A stretch of DNA of 64,000 nucleotides from Candidatus Bathyarchaeota archaeon (GTDB lineage Archaea > Thermoproteota > Bathyarchaeia > Bathyarchaeales > Bathycorpusculaceae). The DNA is taken from contig JAMDCQ010000013.1 of assembly GCA_023488905.1 (NCBI GenBank), positions 124,001-188,000 on the forward strand. Reading direction: 5' to 3'. How positions within the stretch are numbered: position 1 is the first letter of the stretch; the number at the start of each line of letters is the position of its first letter. Position numbers and translations under genes: made by a program. Shown piece after piece: positions 34,731 through 43,241 of this stretch. Below the pieces are notes generated by a model that was not told where the DNA came from, searched no databases, and was given only the letters and a program-made list of their open reading frames with translations.

Positions 34731-35228
34731 TTAACTTGTTGGAACTTCAAAGCAGGAATCGTCTAAAGTTGGGTTCACTGCTATGCCAGATATGGTGGTT
34801 TTTCCATCGGTTGAAGTCCAATCGCCTTCAGTCCAGTGTGCTAGACTGTCAACATGGCCTTCATACAATGGATACCATTGTTCCCAGTCGGATGTGAAAG
34901 TTCCCTCTGCCCAAGTGCCAGTCATGTTGCTCCATGATTTGTGTTCTGCGCCATCAAAGATAATGCTGAACCCTGCAGTTGCATCCACGTATTGGATTGC
35001 AAGATCCATTTCCGAACCGATGTTTCTTGCGTAGTAGTTGTATGTTCCTGTGTCATCAACTACGGTAAATTGTAGGCTGGTAGCATCAGCGACTGCGACT
35101 GGTGCTGGTGTAGGAGTGGGGGTGGTTCCGCCGTTTCCGCCTTGGTTGAGTAGCATAACGCCTGCGACGCCGACTACAATGACAACAACTAAAACCGCGA
35201 CAACAATGTAGATCATTTTTTTATCCAT
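34731..35228 (-). CDS. membrane-anchored secreted protein, function unknown
   Basis: 165 residues from ATG 35228. A single N-terminal helix (MIYIVVAVLVVVIVVGVAGV) is followed by a Gly/Thr/Pro linker (TPTPTPAPVAV) and a beta-rich ectodomain of about 115 residues with several Trp (KSWSNMTGTWAEG, HWTEGDWTSTDGK). No catalytic motif is visible. The same anchor-plus-linker plan recurs at 46470-47012 and in the second PstS. A ribosome-binding GGTGAG precedes the start and a TATA box lies upstream. Unrecognised family. Confidence 0.65.
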   Translation of the reverse strand: MDKKMIYIVVAVLVVVIVVGVAGVMLLNQGGNGGTTPTPTPAPVAVADATSLQFTVVDDTGTYNYYARNIGSEMDLAIQYVDATAGFSIIFDGAEHKSWSNMTGTWAEGTFTSDWEQWYPLYEGHVDSLAHWTEGDWTSTDGKTTISGIAVNPTLDDSCFEVPTS

Positions 35229-35261
35229 TTGTCTCACCTATTTTGACGTTCTGTGTTTAAC

Positions 35262-35275
35262 TGTAATTTTATATA
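35262..35275 (-). promoter_or_regulatory. TATA box of the secreted-protein gene
   Basis: On the minus strand GCTTATATAAAATT lies about 35-45 bases before ATG 35228, a good match to an archaeal TATA element with a purine/pyrimidine BRE-like flank. Confidence 0.5.
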
Positions 35276-35424
35276 AGCTTTTCCAAACTCTAAAATGCTT
35301 GACCGAAAACCGAGGAAGCGCCCTCGATTTCACTTTTAGTTACCCCTCCACTCTCAAAAACACACTATTATTAGGTTATTTTAAATACACCTGCCAACAA
35401 ATCAACGTAAAAGCAGTGAAAATC

Positions 35425-36507
35425 ATGTCAGAATACACCGACAATCAACCTGAAGAAAGTCAAGATTATAGCGAAAATACTGAGAAGACAGAAGAAAAAA
35501 GCGAACAGATGCTACGGATGGAAGAGAACAAGAAAAAATATGAGTTCATAGAAGACCTGCCAGGAGTGGGTCCAGCAACAGCAGGGAAACTCCGTGAACT
35601 CGGCTACCACACCGTCGAATCTTTAGCTATGGCAGCCAGCCGTGAACTTGAACCCGTCGGTGTCAGCGAGAAAAAAGCATTCCAAATAATCGAAGCCGCC
35701 CGCTCATCCATCGGCATCGCGTTCATCCGAGCAGACGAACTCTACAAAATGCGCAAAACCGTCCTCCGCCTTACCTCTGGCAGCAAAGCCCTCGACAAAA
35801 TGCTCGACGGCGGCTTAGAAACTCAAACTATAACTGAATTCTACGGCGAATACGGCAGCGGTAAAAGCCAAATGTGCCACCAACTATGCGTCAATGTCCA
35901 GCTTCCCCCTGAAAAGGGTGGATTAAACGGCGGCGTCCTCTACGTCGACACTGAAAACACGTTCAGACTGGAACGCATCGTTCAGATGTCAAAATTCGTG
36001 GGCTTAGACCCTGAACAGGCAGTTAAAAACATTATTTACGCCGAGGCCTACACAAGCGACCACCAAATGTTTCTACTCGAAAACGCTGACGAAATAATCA
36101 AAGCTAACAACATCAAACTAATCATAATCGATTCCCTAACGGCACATTTCCGAAGCGAATACATCGGCAGAGAAATGCTTGCATCACGACAGCAAAAACT
36201 TAACAAGCACATGCATAAACTCGTCGCTTTAGCTCGAGCCTTCAACGCAGTGGCAGTTGTAACCAATCAGGTTATGGCTAAACCAGACCAGTTCTTCGGC
36301 GACGCTATCCACCCCATCGGCGGCAACATCGTCGGCCACACCAGCCACACCCGCATATACCTGCGCCGCGCTTCGCATGGACCAATCCGAATTGCACGGT
36401 TAGTTTCCAGTCCTTACTTGCCTGAGGGTGAAGAAATCATAAAGGTCACTGAGAACGGCATTGAGGATGTTTCTGAAGAGGAGAAAGCCACGAAAACCCG
36501 ACGTTAA
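35425..36507 (+). CDS. radA: DNA recombinase RadA
   Basis: Archaeal RecA/Rad51 homologue for strand exchange. About 360 residues from ATG 35425; the in-frame extension upstream crosses the TATA-like TATTTTAAATAC and is not RadA-like. Residues 1-35 are an acidic Glu/Lys tail. Helix-hairpin-helix DLPGVGPATAGKLRELGY lies near residue 45. Walker A YGEYGSGKSQMCHQL is near 143, Walker B LIIIDSLTAHFRSEY near 232, and the L2 loop region with QVMAKPDQFFGD near 280, ending in PVGGNIVGH-like IGGNIVGHTSHTRIYLRR. Full length, no intein. Confidence 0.97.
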   Translation: MSEYTDNQPEESQDYSENTEKTEEKSEQMLRMEENKKKYEFIEDLPGVGPATAGKLRELGYHTVESLAMAASRELEPVGVSEKKAFQIIEAARSSIGIAFIRADELYKMRKTVLRLTSGSKALDKMLDGGLETQTITEFYGEYGSGKSQMCHQLCVNVQLPPEKGGLNGGVLYVDTENTFRLERIVQMSKFVGLDPEQAVKNIIYAEAYTSDHQMFLLENADEIIKANNIKLIIIDSLTAHFRSEYIGREMLASRQQKLNKHMHKLVALARAFNAVAVVTNQVMAKPDQFFGDAIHPIGGNIVGHTSHTRIYLRRASHGPIRIARLVSSPYLPEGEEIIKVTENGIEDVSEEEKATKTRR

Positions 36508-36647
36508 AAACGTCTTCCTTCTTCTTTTGTTTCCGCAACCTGTATGGTGACTCACGTAGGGCAGGGGGCCATCAGGTATTTATTTATCCTAAACCGATAT
36601 GAGCGTGTCTACCCCAAAAGTGTGCCCCAGAGGTTAGATGTAAAACT

Positions 36648-37100
36648 ATGCCGATCGCACAAGCCTTAGTAACCCGCTATTTCCAGCTTATAGTAGCCCG
36701 CCAATTCAGTGAAGCCGAACGCGAATTGGAGCGAGTTAAACAGAAGATGCAGAAAACCGAGTGGAACAGAGGCTACTTCCGCGCCCTCTATGGGATGTAT
36801 CTTACACGTAAAAACGCAGCCGACGACTACGCTTTTTTCTCTAAGTTGGATTTCAGCGACAAAGTAGCGTTAAACGATCACCGAAAGGAGTTTCTCAATC
36901 ATATGGGTAACGGTTTACATGGGGACTTTGACCGCGGCTTCTTCTCTGCATGGGCAGATTGTATGCGCATCATATCAAGGATGAATATTGCGCCTCCGCC
37001 AGCGGAAGAAGAGAAAATCGAGACCCTTCGCACTGACAAAAGCCAAGCAACCATCGCGAACTTTTTAAAAGAAAACAAGATAGAAGAAGATAAGCAGTAA
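36648..37100 (+). CDS. conserved helical protein of unknown function
   Basis: 150 residues, mostly helical, charged and soluble: FSEAERELERVKQKMQKTEW, RGYFRALYGMYLTRKNA and FLNHMGNGLHGDFDRGFFSA are its most distinctive stretches. The C-terminus is a Lys/Glu tail. No signal, no cysteine pair and no catalytic motif. A TATA-like TATTTATTTATCC lies about 65 bases upstream. It follows radA by 140 bp on the same strand. I do not recognise the family. Confidence 0.6.
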   Translation: MPIAQALVTRYFQLIVARQFSEAERELERVKQKMQKTEWNRGYFRALYGMYLTRKNAADDYAFFSKLDFSDKVALNDHRKEFLNHMGNGLHGDFDRGFFSAWADCMRIISRMNIAPPPAEEEKIETLRTDKSQATIANFLKENKIEEDKQ

Positions 37101-37106
37101 CGCGGT

Positions 37107-37415
37107 TTAAGCTGCGGCGCCTGTGATTACTTGGATGATGGTGTAGAAGAGTACAAAGAACATTAGCCAACTAAAGAAGTACATGCCGATGCCTGTGCTG
37201 AGGATTTTGGATTGTTTCTCTATTTTTGTCTTGTATACTGCTTTTAGGATGTAGTATGTGATGAAGTAGAAGAGCAACGCTATGGTTATGCTGTTGATTA
37301 GGGGTGTGTAGTCTGTTGCGGTGCCGAACACGAATTTAGCGATGACCGCTGTGACTGCGCCTGCAGTTATGCCTAATGTAACTCTTAACCAGTAAAGTTG
37401 AACGAGAGGAGTCAT
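37107..37415 (-). CDS. small three-helix membrane protein
   Basis: 102 residues with three hydrophobic segments (about 12-30, 38-58 and 72-98). The helix pattern and LGITAGAVTAVIAKFVFG resemble archaeal EMC6-like insertase-associated proteins, but similarity by eye is weak. It is convergent with the helical protein upstream, 6 bp apart. The gene is probably real because the frame shows clear membrane-protein composition and begins at an ATG. Confidence 0.55.
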   Translation of the reverse strand: MTPLVQLYWLRVTLGITAGAVTAVIAKFVFGTATDYTPLINSITIALLFYFITYYILKAVYKTKIEKQSKILSTGIGMYFFSWLMFFVLFYTIIQVITGAAA

Positions 37416-37594
37416 GTGAAACCTGTTCCTTGGCTTGATATATTTGGTTCTTACTTAAAAAAGATGCCCAAGTATTAATGGTTTCCATCGCTCTGCGCGG
37501 GGGTTTGGCGGGTTGTGGCCGATTCCGAAAGCAGTACAGCTTGACAAAACGGCTGCAACTATATAACTAAACCTCCACAGTTCAATTTCTTATC

Positions 37595-37718
37595 TTAGAA
37601 GTTGCCCTGCACCCCTCTTATTTCATCTTCTTCCAGCAGACTTAGCTGCGGCGTCGGTTTTGTTGCCTGCGTCTGGGGTACATTGCAGGCTGGTTGTGGC
37701 GACTTCCGCAAGCAGTTC
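37595..37718 (+). repeat. 124-bp perfect duplicated element, copy A
   Basis: This stretch, from TTAGAAGTTGCCCTGCACCC to GACTTCCGCAAGCAGTTC, is identical base for base to the reverse complement of 52170-52293. Similarity falls off sharply at both ends. On the minus strand it follows a TATA/G-rich module (37787-37761) by about 45 bases. On that strand a frame is open to a TAA at the far end (...LSLLEEDEIRGVQGNF), so it could be the tail of a tiny gene or a small RNA. A degenerate third piece (GGTTGTGGCCGATTCCGAAAG) lies just left at 37513-37533. Confidence 0.9.
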
Positions 37719-37787
37719 GGCTTGGGGGGGCTTGAGGTTGAGGTCAACTGCGATTTTTTCTCTATCCCCCCTTATATAAAGGCGGAT
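37719..37787 (-). repeat. TATA/G-rich intergenic module, copy 3
   Basis: Read on the minus strand, CCGCCTTTATATAAGGGGGGATAGAG is followed by AAAAAATCGCAGTTGACCTC. It matches the second box of copy 2 (TTTATATAAGGGGGGTCTAGA, then AAAAAATCGCAACTAAC). It is oriented so that transcription from the box would enter the 124-bp duplicated element. Confidence 0.65.
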
Positions 37788-38286
37788 GGGTTTTTCTCTT
37801 TATGTGGGTATGGTGGTTTTTGGGGTGCCACAAGAAGGCGACGGGTTGCGGCTGCGTTTTGGGTTTGCAACGTGCTTCTGCATCTGTTTTGGTGTGGCGT
37901 GCGAGATTTTCCCACAAGAATACATGGAAACACGCGATTATGCGTGTAGCGCCATGTTGGAAGTGTTTTTGTTTTCACAAGAAAAGCGACGACAGCGATG
38001 AACAGCACAATACAATCGAGCACTCGCATGGCCCATTTGGACAACTCCGCTCGCACCAAACCAACACCACACCCACCCTAATAAAAAGTCTTCACGTTAA
38101 AAAAGCACAAAAAGAAAAGCATTAAACAAACCACCAATCAAGCACTTACTATGTGGTCACCATTGTGCAGACTTCAAACACAGTGTTTTATGCCTGCATT
38201 TGGGGTAATCCTAAAAAACTAGTTAATGACTAATTTATGATTTAATATTTGCAGGAACTTACTTTCATGATATTTTTGTTTTCTTC
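37788..38286. other. intergenic region, no gene supported
   Basis: Short overlapping open frames exist here on both strands, but none has a plausible start with protein-like composition. The left part is G-rich and the part from about 38100 is A+T-rich. It probably holds the boundary of the lower-G+C island that begins with the receiver-domain gene. I see no repeat beyond the module described separately. Confidence 0.5.
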
Positions 38287-39600
38287 TCACTCTTGTTTTT
38301 CTTTGACTTGCGCATTTAGACGATTGCGTAACTGCTCAGGATTCTTATTTATTTCAGATACACCGACTCGTGACATAAAACGCCCATAACTCTCGAGCAT
38401 ATGCTGCTTAAACGGAAAGTCTAATCGTTGGATGCGAGTCCATTTAATTTTATCATTATCTACGCTTTGAACTTTAGTAAAATCAAAGCAAACACCGAGC
38501 ACTTTGTCTCCTTCAATAAAATTCCATAACGGATAGAAGCTTTCTCCAGTTTTATCACTCCCAAAATAGCGTCTTTTCATAGCAGCAATAATTTCTTCAG
38601 GCGGTTTTTTTAAATCAATTTTTTTTGCTATTGCTGGGTCGTGTTTGTATGGTGGGTAGTCTTTATCAGCAAAGGCTTCTTCTAAAATCGGAAAACCGAA
38701 ACACAATAGAAGTCTCTTAGATTTGGTATTAGCAAAGTCACAAACTGGTGTCAGTATTATTGCATAGTCATAATATTTCTCTAAACCTTCAGTTTTGAAA
38801 ATATCGCCAGTCCAATAAGGTTCATCTTTAGTTGGCGCGTAAAACATCAATTTGTTATAAAGAAGAAAGTCCTCCTTGCAAGGATATTCTTTACTAACTT
38901 CATAATTACCGGCATTAATTTCTTTAACTAACTTATCGAGAACTTTGAATTCGTCAGATGCGTACGTTTGTCTCGATACTATCTGCATTATTGTATCTAC
39001 CAATTCGCGAGCTGCCGACTCTTCACCAAAATCCCGACAAATTGATCGCATCATATTTGGTAATGTACATTTTATATCTTTCGAAATCAACTGACTAAAA
39101 GCCTTATCCTGGGCTTTATCAACTATAGCTTCCCAAGTGAAGAGTAGTTTTAGAATCTTTTCTTTCTCGATAGACTCGGTAATTATTTTCCAAAGTTTTG
39201 TCGGCTCTGCAAACTCTTCTTCTTTATCTAATCCTGCATCCAAAATTATTCCCTTAAAAGGACCGTAAGACTCTTCATAGAAATGATTCAAATTATGTGG
39301 ATCTTCTTCATCAAATTCCCTCGCCATTATTATTGCAACCACAGGAGCGGGGATTTTATTGAGTGCTTCTAATACTGGGTAGTAGAAACTTAACGTAGCT
39401 GTTTTCTGTTGTTTCGTATCCGCTAAGTCTAAATCCACGATTACAACCCGAACATTTGAAATTGTGCTGGGAAAATCTCCTTTACCATTCCAAAACTGAA
39501 CTGTTAGACCTTTTTCTACGAGTAAGGTTACAGCTTTTTTCACAGGATCCTCATACTTATCATCGATGAATAGTATTTTTCCAATGTTTTGTGTCATCAA
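38287..39600 (-). CDS. receiver-domain protein with unknown C-terminal domain
   Basis: 437 residues. The N-terminal ~125 form a response-regulator receiver fold: KILFIDDKYEDP with Asp13-Asp14, then RVVIVDLDLAD with phospho-acceptor candidate Asp56, then APVVAIIMAREF near 86. A helical middle (130-230) leads to a C-terminal domain with YYDYAIILTPVCDFANTKSK near 267 and LLLCFGFPI, which I cannot name. There is no DNA-binding winged helix, so output is probably enzymatic or protein-binding. The start overlaps the dual-GHKL kinase gene by 4 bp (ATGA), strongly implying a cognate pair. Base composition is A+T-richer than the flanks. Confidence 0.75.
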   Translation of the reverse strand: MMTQNIGKILFIDDKYEDPVKKAVTLLVEKGLTVQFWNGKGDFPSTISNVRVVIVDLDLADTKQQKTATLSFYYPVLEALNKIPAPVVAIIMAREFDEEDPHNLNHFYEESYGPFKGIILDAGLDKEEEFAEPTKLWKIITESIEKEKILKLLFTWEAIVDKAQDKAFSQLISKDIKCTLPNMMRSICRDFGEESAARELVDTIMQIVSRQTYASDEFKVLDKLVKEINAGNYEVSKEYPCKEDFLLYNKLMFYAPTKDEPYWTGDIFKTEGLEKYYDYAIILTPVCDFANTKSKRLLLCFGFPILEEAFADKDYPPYKHDPAIAKKIDLKKPPEEIIAAMKRRYFGSDKTGESFYPLWNFIEGDKVLGVCFDFTKVQSVDNDKIKWTRIQRLDFPFKQHMLESYGRFMSRVGVSEINKNPEQLRNRLNAQVKEKQE

Positions 39601-41726
39601 CTATTCACCGCTGATTTTTTCATTATAATAGCGATATTTGCACCCGGGAGTAATCCTGGCAACTCGTCTTGTGCAAGTATTTGGAGATGCCCACTATTCA
39701 TTCTTGCGATACGATCGGCAATATACAAACCAAGACCCATTCCGCCTGGTTTTCTAGTGAAGAAGGGGAGCGATAACACGCCTATATCGTCTTCAAAGCC
39801 TGGACCATTATCGCTGACAACAATTAGACAATCGGCGTCTCTTTCCGTTATTACAATCTTTAATTTCCGATTGTCTTCCTTATTTCTTTGAAGCCAATAG
39901 ATGCTGTTGTCTAGGAAATTTAGCAACATAATTGTTATTAGCCGATCAGTACCCTTCACCGCAGCAGTACTGTCAGAAGTCAATTCAATTTCAATCTTAT
40001 TTCTCTGGCATCGAAAACGAAGAAGATCACATGCCGTTGTTGCTGCCTTGACAGGTCTAGCAACTTCTGTCTCTTGTGATTGTTGCATCAACTTGCCAAT
40101 TCCGCTAACTACAGTGTCTGCCTGTTTGAGAACTGATAATACAGGATCAAGGCTTTCTCTTGGTACTTCTTCTGAATCAACCAACTCTCGAAGTAGTTTT
40201 AATGCTTCATGAAGGTCTCTACGCACTTCATGGGTTGGCATCATATATGTTAGACCAATAGATGCAGCAACTAGAAGTGGTTGTTCGTTCTTCAGAAGTA
40301 CTTTGTCAAACGCATCTCTTGCTTCCGATATCAACTTATTTGCTTGTAGTTTAGTGTCTCCATCCATTTGGGATTTATCAGTAATTAATTTTGATAATGC
40401 GGCAAAACTTGATGAAAATGTTGCACGATAGGGACTTTCAATAGTTCTACCTGTAAGCTCTTTCAACTTTCGTCTATCAATATACCGTTCTGCCTCAAAT
40501 TCCGTAATAGCGCTTTTTATTAAGCTCCTGAAATCCTTGAATGCGTCGTTTCCAATAAGTCCTTCTCTATCGGTCTTATCCATCAGTTTTGGATTGGAAT
40601 CGGCTGAAATTTCGATCGCGCCTATTGTCATGTTGCGACTTATGCGCATTTCAAACCGTTGAACTCTTGCCAAATCCATATTTAACCAATCATTATCGAA
40701 ATTTCCATAAGGTAAAACCCTAAATCCGTCTCTGAAGACCTTGACACCAGTATTTGGCCTTATCATTTCTCTATAGATCGCCGCATCGCCGAAAACGGCT
40801 TTTATGTCTGCCGGAAGCAATTCCCAAGCATAGAACCGCACTTTAAATCCACCACATTCAGGTTTTCGATCGTTGAGAAATTGTTTAGCATCGCGTAAAT
40901 CCTTAGAGAATGGACCTTTAACTCTTTTCAGACCAACGAGATCGAGTCTTTCAAATCGATAATTGTACGTTATTTTACCTTGTTCGTTTATTATTCCTTC
41001 AAATGTATAGGTTGCTTTCTTAACTAATTGACTAATATCAGGAGGCACAGTCTGAGTTGCAAACTTGTCATTTACCTGTATATCGACTTTGAAATTGACT
41101 AAATCCGAAAATGGCGATTTAAGAGCCATTACCCCTCGCTGTACTCTCTCTAAAAGTTCTTTGGACCAACATTGATGCAGTTTCTTAATTGTGATTTGTG
41201 TCCCATGCGTTTTTACCCCTTTAAACATAACAGGTTCTGTTTCTTCCCATTCGATAGGTATCTCTTCAATGAAACGCTCGTTTTGCTCAAATGCTGCCCA
41301 ATCAAGTGTAATCTTGGTCTCTGTTTGTTCATTTATTCGTCGAGTTACCAATTCAGTAACATAACCAAGCTTGTGTACGGAGAGTCGACCAAGTCCTTTT
41401 TCACCCAAATATAATCTATGTCCAAACTCAGAAACACGAGGCTCGAGGTTTTTTCCTCTTGCTTTTGATAATGTTCCAAGTTCGAGCCATGACGTAAGAA
41501 CCTTATCGCGACTCATGCCATGACCGTTGTCCTTAATTGTTATGTTTCCATTAGATTCACTGACGTTGTCAAGTCTTAGGACAACTTCGGTTGCGTCTGC
41601 ATCATATGAGTTCTTGATAAGTTCTGAAACAGCTGCAATTTCATCAGTGATGAGTTGCTCCCCTAATTGAATCATTAAACGAGCGCGTGTGGCAATATGT
41701 GCCTGACCCTTATTTGAAGCAGTCAT
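39597..41726 (-). CDS. dual GHKL ATPase: MORC/Hsp90-like N-terminus fused to histidine-kinase C-terminus
   Basis: 709 residues. First GHKL domain: N box AVSELIKNSYDADATEVVL (Glu35, Asn39), G1 KDNGHGM (66-71), G2 GEKGLGRLSVHKLG (108-121). A transducer-like region follows with VKVFRDGFRVLPYG near 329 and WLNMDLARVQR near 347. Second part: a phospho-acceptor-like H box MPTHEVRRDL with His499, N box MLLNFLDNSIYWLQ (Asn603, Asn607), G1 VSDNGPGF (637-644), F box FFTRK and G2 GGMGLGLYIAD (661-671). Both ATP sites look intact. This architecture pairs a chaperone-like conformational ATPase with a soluble kinase. There is no membrane segment. It lies 10 bp after the methyltransferase gene and overlaps the receiver gene. 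A defence or epigenetic-signalling role is inferred. Confidence 0.85.
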   Translation of the reverse strand: MTASNKGQAHIATRARLMIQLGEQLITDEIAAVSELIKNSYDADATEVVLRLDNVSESNGNITIKDNGHGMSRDKVLTSWLELGTLSKARGKNLEPRVSEFGHRLYLGEKGLGRLSVHKLGYVTELVTRRINEQTETKITLDWAAFEQNERFIEEIPIEWEETEPVMFKGVKTHGTQITIKKLHQCWSKELLERVQRGVMALKSPFSDLVNFKVDIQVNDKFATQTVPPDISQLVKKATYTFEGIINEQGKITYNYRFERLDLVGLKRVKGPFSKDLRDAKQFLNDRKPECGGFKVRFYAWELLPADIKAVFGDAAIYREMIRPNTGVKVFRDGFRVLPYGNFDNDWLNMDLARVQRFEMRISRNMTIGAIEISADSNPKLMDKTDREGLIGNDAFKDFRSLIKSAITEFEAERYIDRRKLKELTGRTIESPYRATFSSSFAALSKLITDKSQMDGDTKLQANKLISEARDAFDKVLLKNEQPLLVAASIGLTYMMPTHEVRRDLHEALKLLRELVDSEEVPRESLDPVLSVLKQADTVVSGIGKLMQQSQETEVARPVKAATTACDLLRFRCQRNKIEIELTSDSTAAVKGTDRLITIMLLNFLDNSIYWLQRNKEDNRKLKIVITERDADCLIVVSDNGPGFEDDIGVLSLPFFTRKPGGMGLGLYIADRIARMNSGHLQILAQDELPGLLPGANIAIIMKKSAVNS

Positions 41727-41736
41727 ACTATCCCGA

Positions 41737-42765
41737 CTATACTTTAGTCAATTCGATGTTGCGGTTATTCTCCTGATGAGGAATTAATTGAATTTCGAAG
41801 CCCGTTTTATTGAATCGCTCAATAGTAAATTTACAAGCTTCTTTGGAAATTTCAGAACCAATCCAGCGCCTTAATAATTTATGGCAGACTATTCCTGCAG
41901 TTGAGGAACCAGCAAAAGGTTCATACACGATTTGACAATGGTTTGAAGAAGTAGCGATTATTCTTTCAAGCAAGGCTTCAGGTTTCTGAGTGGGATACCT
42001 TCCCTTCTTAGCAAATTCGAGGTTTATATTGCCCCAGATATCTTGAACAGGTTTCCCATGCATTTCGTCCAAGTAGCGTTTAAGCAAAGGAACTTTTCCT
42101 GTTGCATGTTCTATTCGGCCTTTTTTGAATAATTCTCGCATTTTAACTTCGCTATAACGCCAATAGCGTTCAACGCCTAAAAAATCATAATGAGCATTTC
42201 CTTTTGAGGCACCTCCGGGGGCAGTTAAGTCCCCAACAGCATATTTCCGCTCAGTTTTAGCCTCAACATATTTGTAAGTTTTCTCGACATACGCTTCATC
42301 ATAAGGAGTGTATTGTTGATTCCATACATATCTTTGGGATCCTGCATAGACAAGGATTGTGTCATGAATACGACCGAAGTGCTTACTACCTTGTTTAGAG
42401 TCGTTATGGGCGCTTTGTCTTTTCCATATTATTTCGTTAACGAAGTTGTTCATGCCAAATATGCTGTCGGAGAGGACTTTGATATAATGCGAAAGGTGCC
42501 AATCGCAGTGAATATAAATTGAACCTGTGGGCCTTAAGATGCGCTTAAACTCGTTAAGCCGTGGTTTTAACCAATCAATATACTCAGTAGCGTTTGTCCA
42601 TTTATCGTCAAAACTGCATCCATTCATACTATATATACGACCAGTGAAGAACGGGGGATCGGCATAAATCAAGTCGATAGATGAGTCAGGTAGTCGCTTT
42701 GATGTTTCGAGGCAGTCTTCATGAAAAAGACTATGAGTTGTTAGGGAGTCTGGTTGGAGAGGCAT
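41737..42765 (-). CDS. site-specific DNA methyltransferase (beta class, adenine-N6 or cytosine-N4)
   Basis: About 342 residues from ATG 42765; an in-frame TTG at 42786 is possible. Catalytic motif IV DLIYADPPFFTGRIY lies near residue 35, before the SAM motif I YEPFAGSSTAGIVCHKLL near 285. That order marks the beta class. TQKPEALLERII just before motif I is typical of Type III Mod and related enzymes. The target-recognition region is the middle 180 residues. No restriction endonuclease gene is adjacent; instead the downstream partners are the dual-GHKL kinase and receiver protein. First gene of the operon, with an A+T-rich promoter region upstream. Confidence 0.92.
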   Translation of the reverse strand: MPLQPDSLTTHSLFHEDCLETSKRLPDSSIDLIYADPPFFTGRIYSMNGCSFDDKWTNATEYIDWLKPRLNEFKRILRPTGSIYIHCDWHLSHYIKVLSDSIFGMNNFVNEIIWKRQSAHNDSKQGSKHFGRIHDTILVYAGSQRYVWNQQYTPYDEAYVEKTYKYVEAKTERKYAVGDLTAPGGASKGNAHYDFLGVERYWRYSEVKMRELFKKGRIEHATGKVPLLKRYLDEMHGKPVQDIWGNINLEFAKKGRYPTQKPEALLERIIATSSNHCQIVYEPFAGSSTAGIVCHKLLRRWIGSEISKEACKFTIERFNKTGFEIQLIPHQENNRNIELTKV

Positions 42766-42786
42766 TAGGTACCGCTTGCCTACCAA

Positions 42787-43241
42787 TTATAAATGTTTCT
42801 GCTCTTAAAACTTGTGTTAAGCGTTAAAGGCCGTTTAACATATCGTAATGCATATTGCTGCAATTTTATTTTGATTTAATTTTATAAAAAATATTTTTAT
42901 TGAAATTAAAATATTATTAGCGTTTATTTATATCGCAACTTTTCAATTTTTTTGGCTCTTAGCGCAAATTTAGTAGACGGATATTTGGTTTTGCCTGTTT
43001 TTAGTAGGGGATGAGTTCGCCTCGAAAAGTGCGCTATAAGTTAGGTTTTAAATTTCTCCTGAAGTCTGGGTAACGGGCAAAGACGGCGGGTTAAGCGGAT
43101 GATGTTTACCTCGGTATTCCGCAAGGGATAAAGAGGCTTAACCCAAGCAACACAGAAAACCACCCAACCACAACAGAACAAAAAAGAAAAAGCCTGTGCA
43201 AACGGTTAATTTGTAGACAGCACAATATAGGGCTCAGACTG
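42787..43241. other. intergenic region between the methyltransferase operon and the NFACT gene
   Basis: 455 bp without a supported gene. The left half (42840-42960) is extremely A+T-rich with many TATA-like strings and probably contains the methyltransferase-operon promoter. The right half changes to ordinary composition. It carries CTCGGTATTCCGCAAGGG (about 43102-43119), whose inverse recurs beside the repeat module at 52065-52085 as TTTGCGGAATACCGAG. Divergent promoters are expected here. Confidence 0.5.

Noticed and set aside
35299-35424. 42-residue N-terminal extension of RadA
   Set aside because: Non-homologous, overlaps a TATA-like element; ATG 35425 is the expected start.
37602-38125. 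Open frames through the 37.6-38.1 kb region as protein genes
   Set aside because: Several overlapping frames exist but composition is biased (Cys, Trp, Phe-rich) and they are explained by the repeat elements.
38287-42765. Classical Type III restriction-modification system
   Set aside because: There is no Res helicase-nuclease gene beside the methyltransferase; the partners are a GHKL kinase and a receiver protein.
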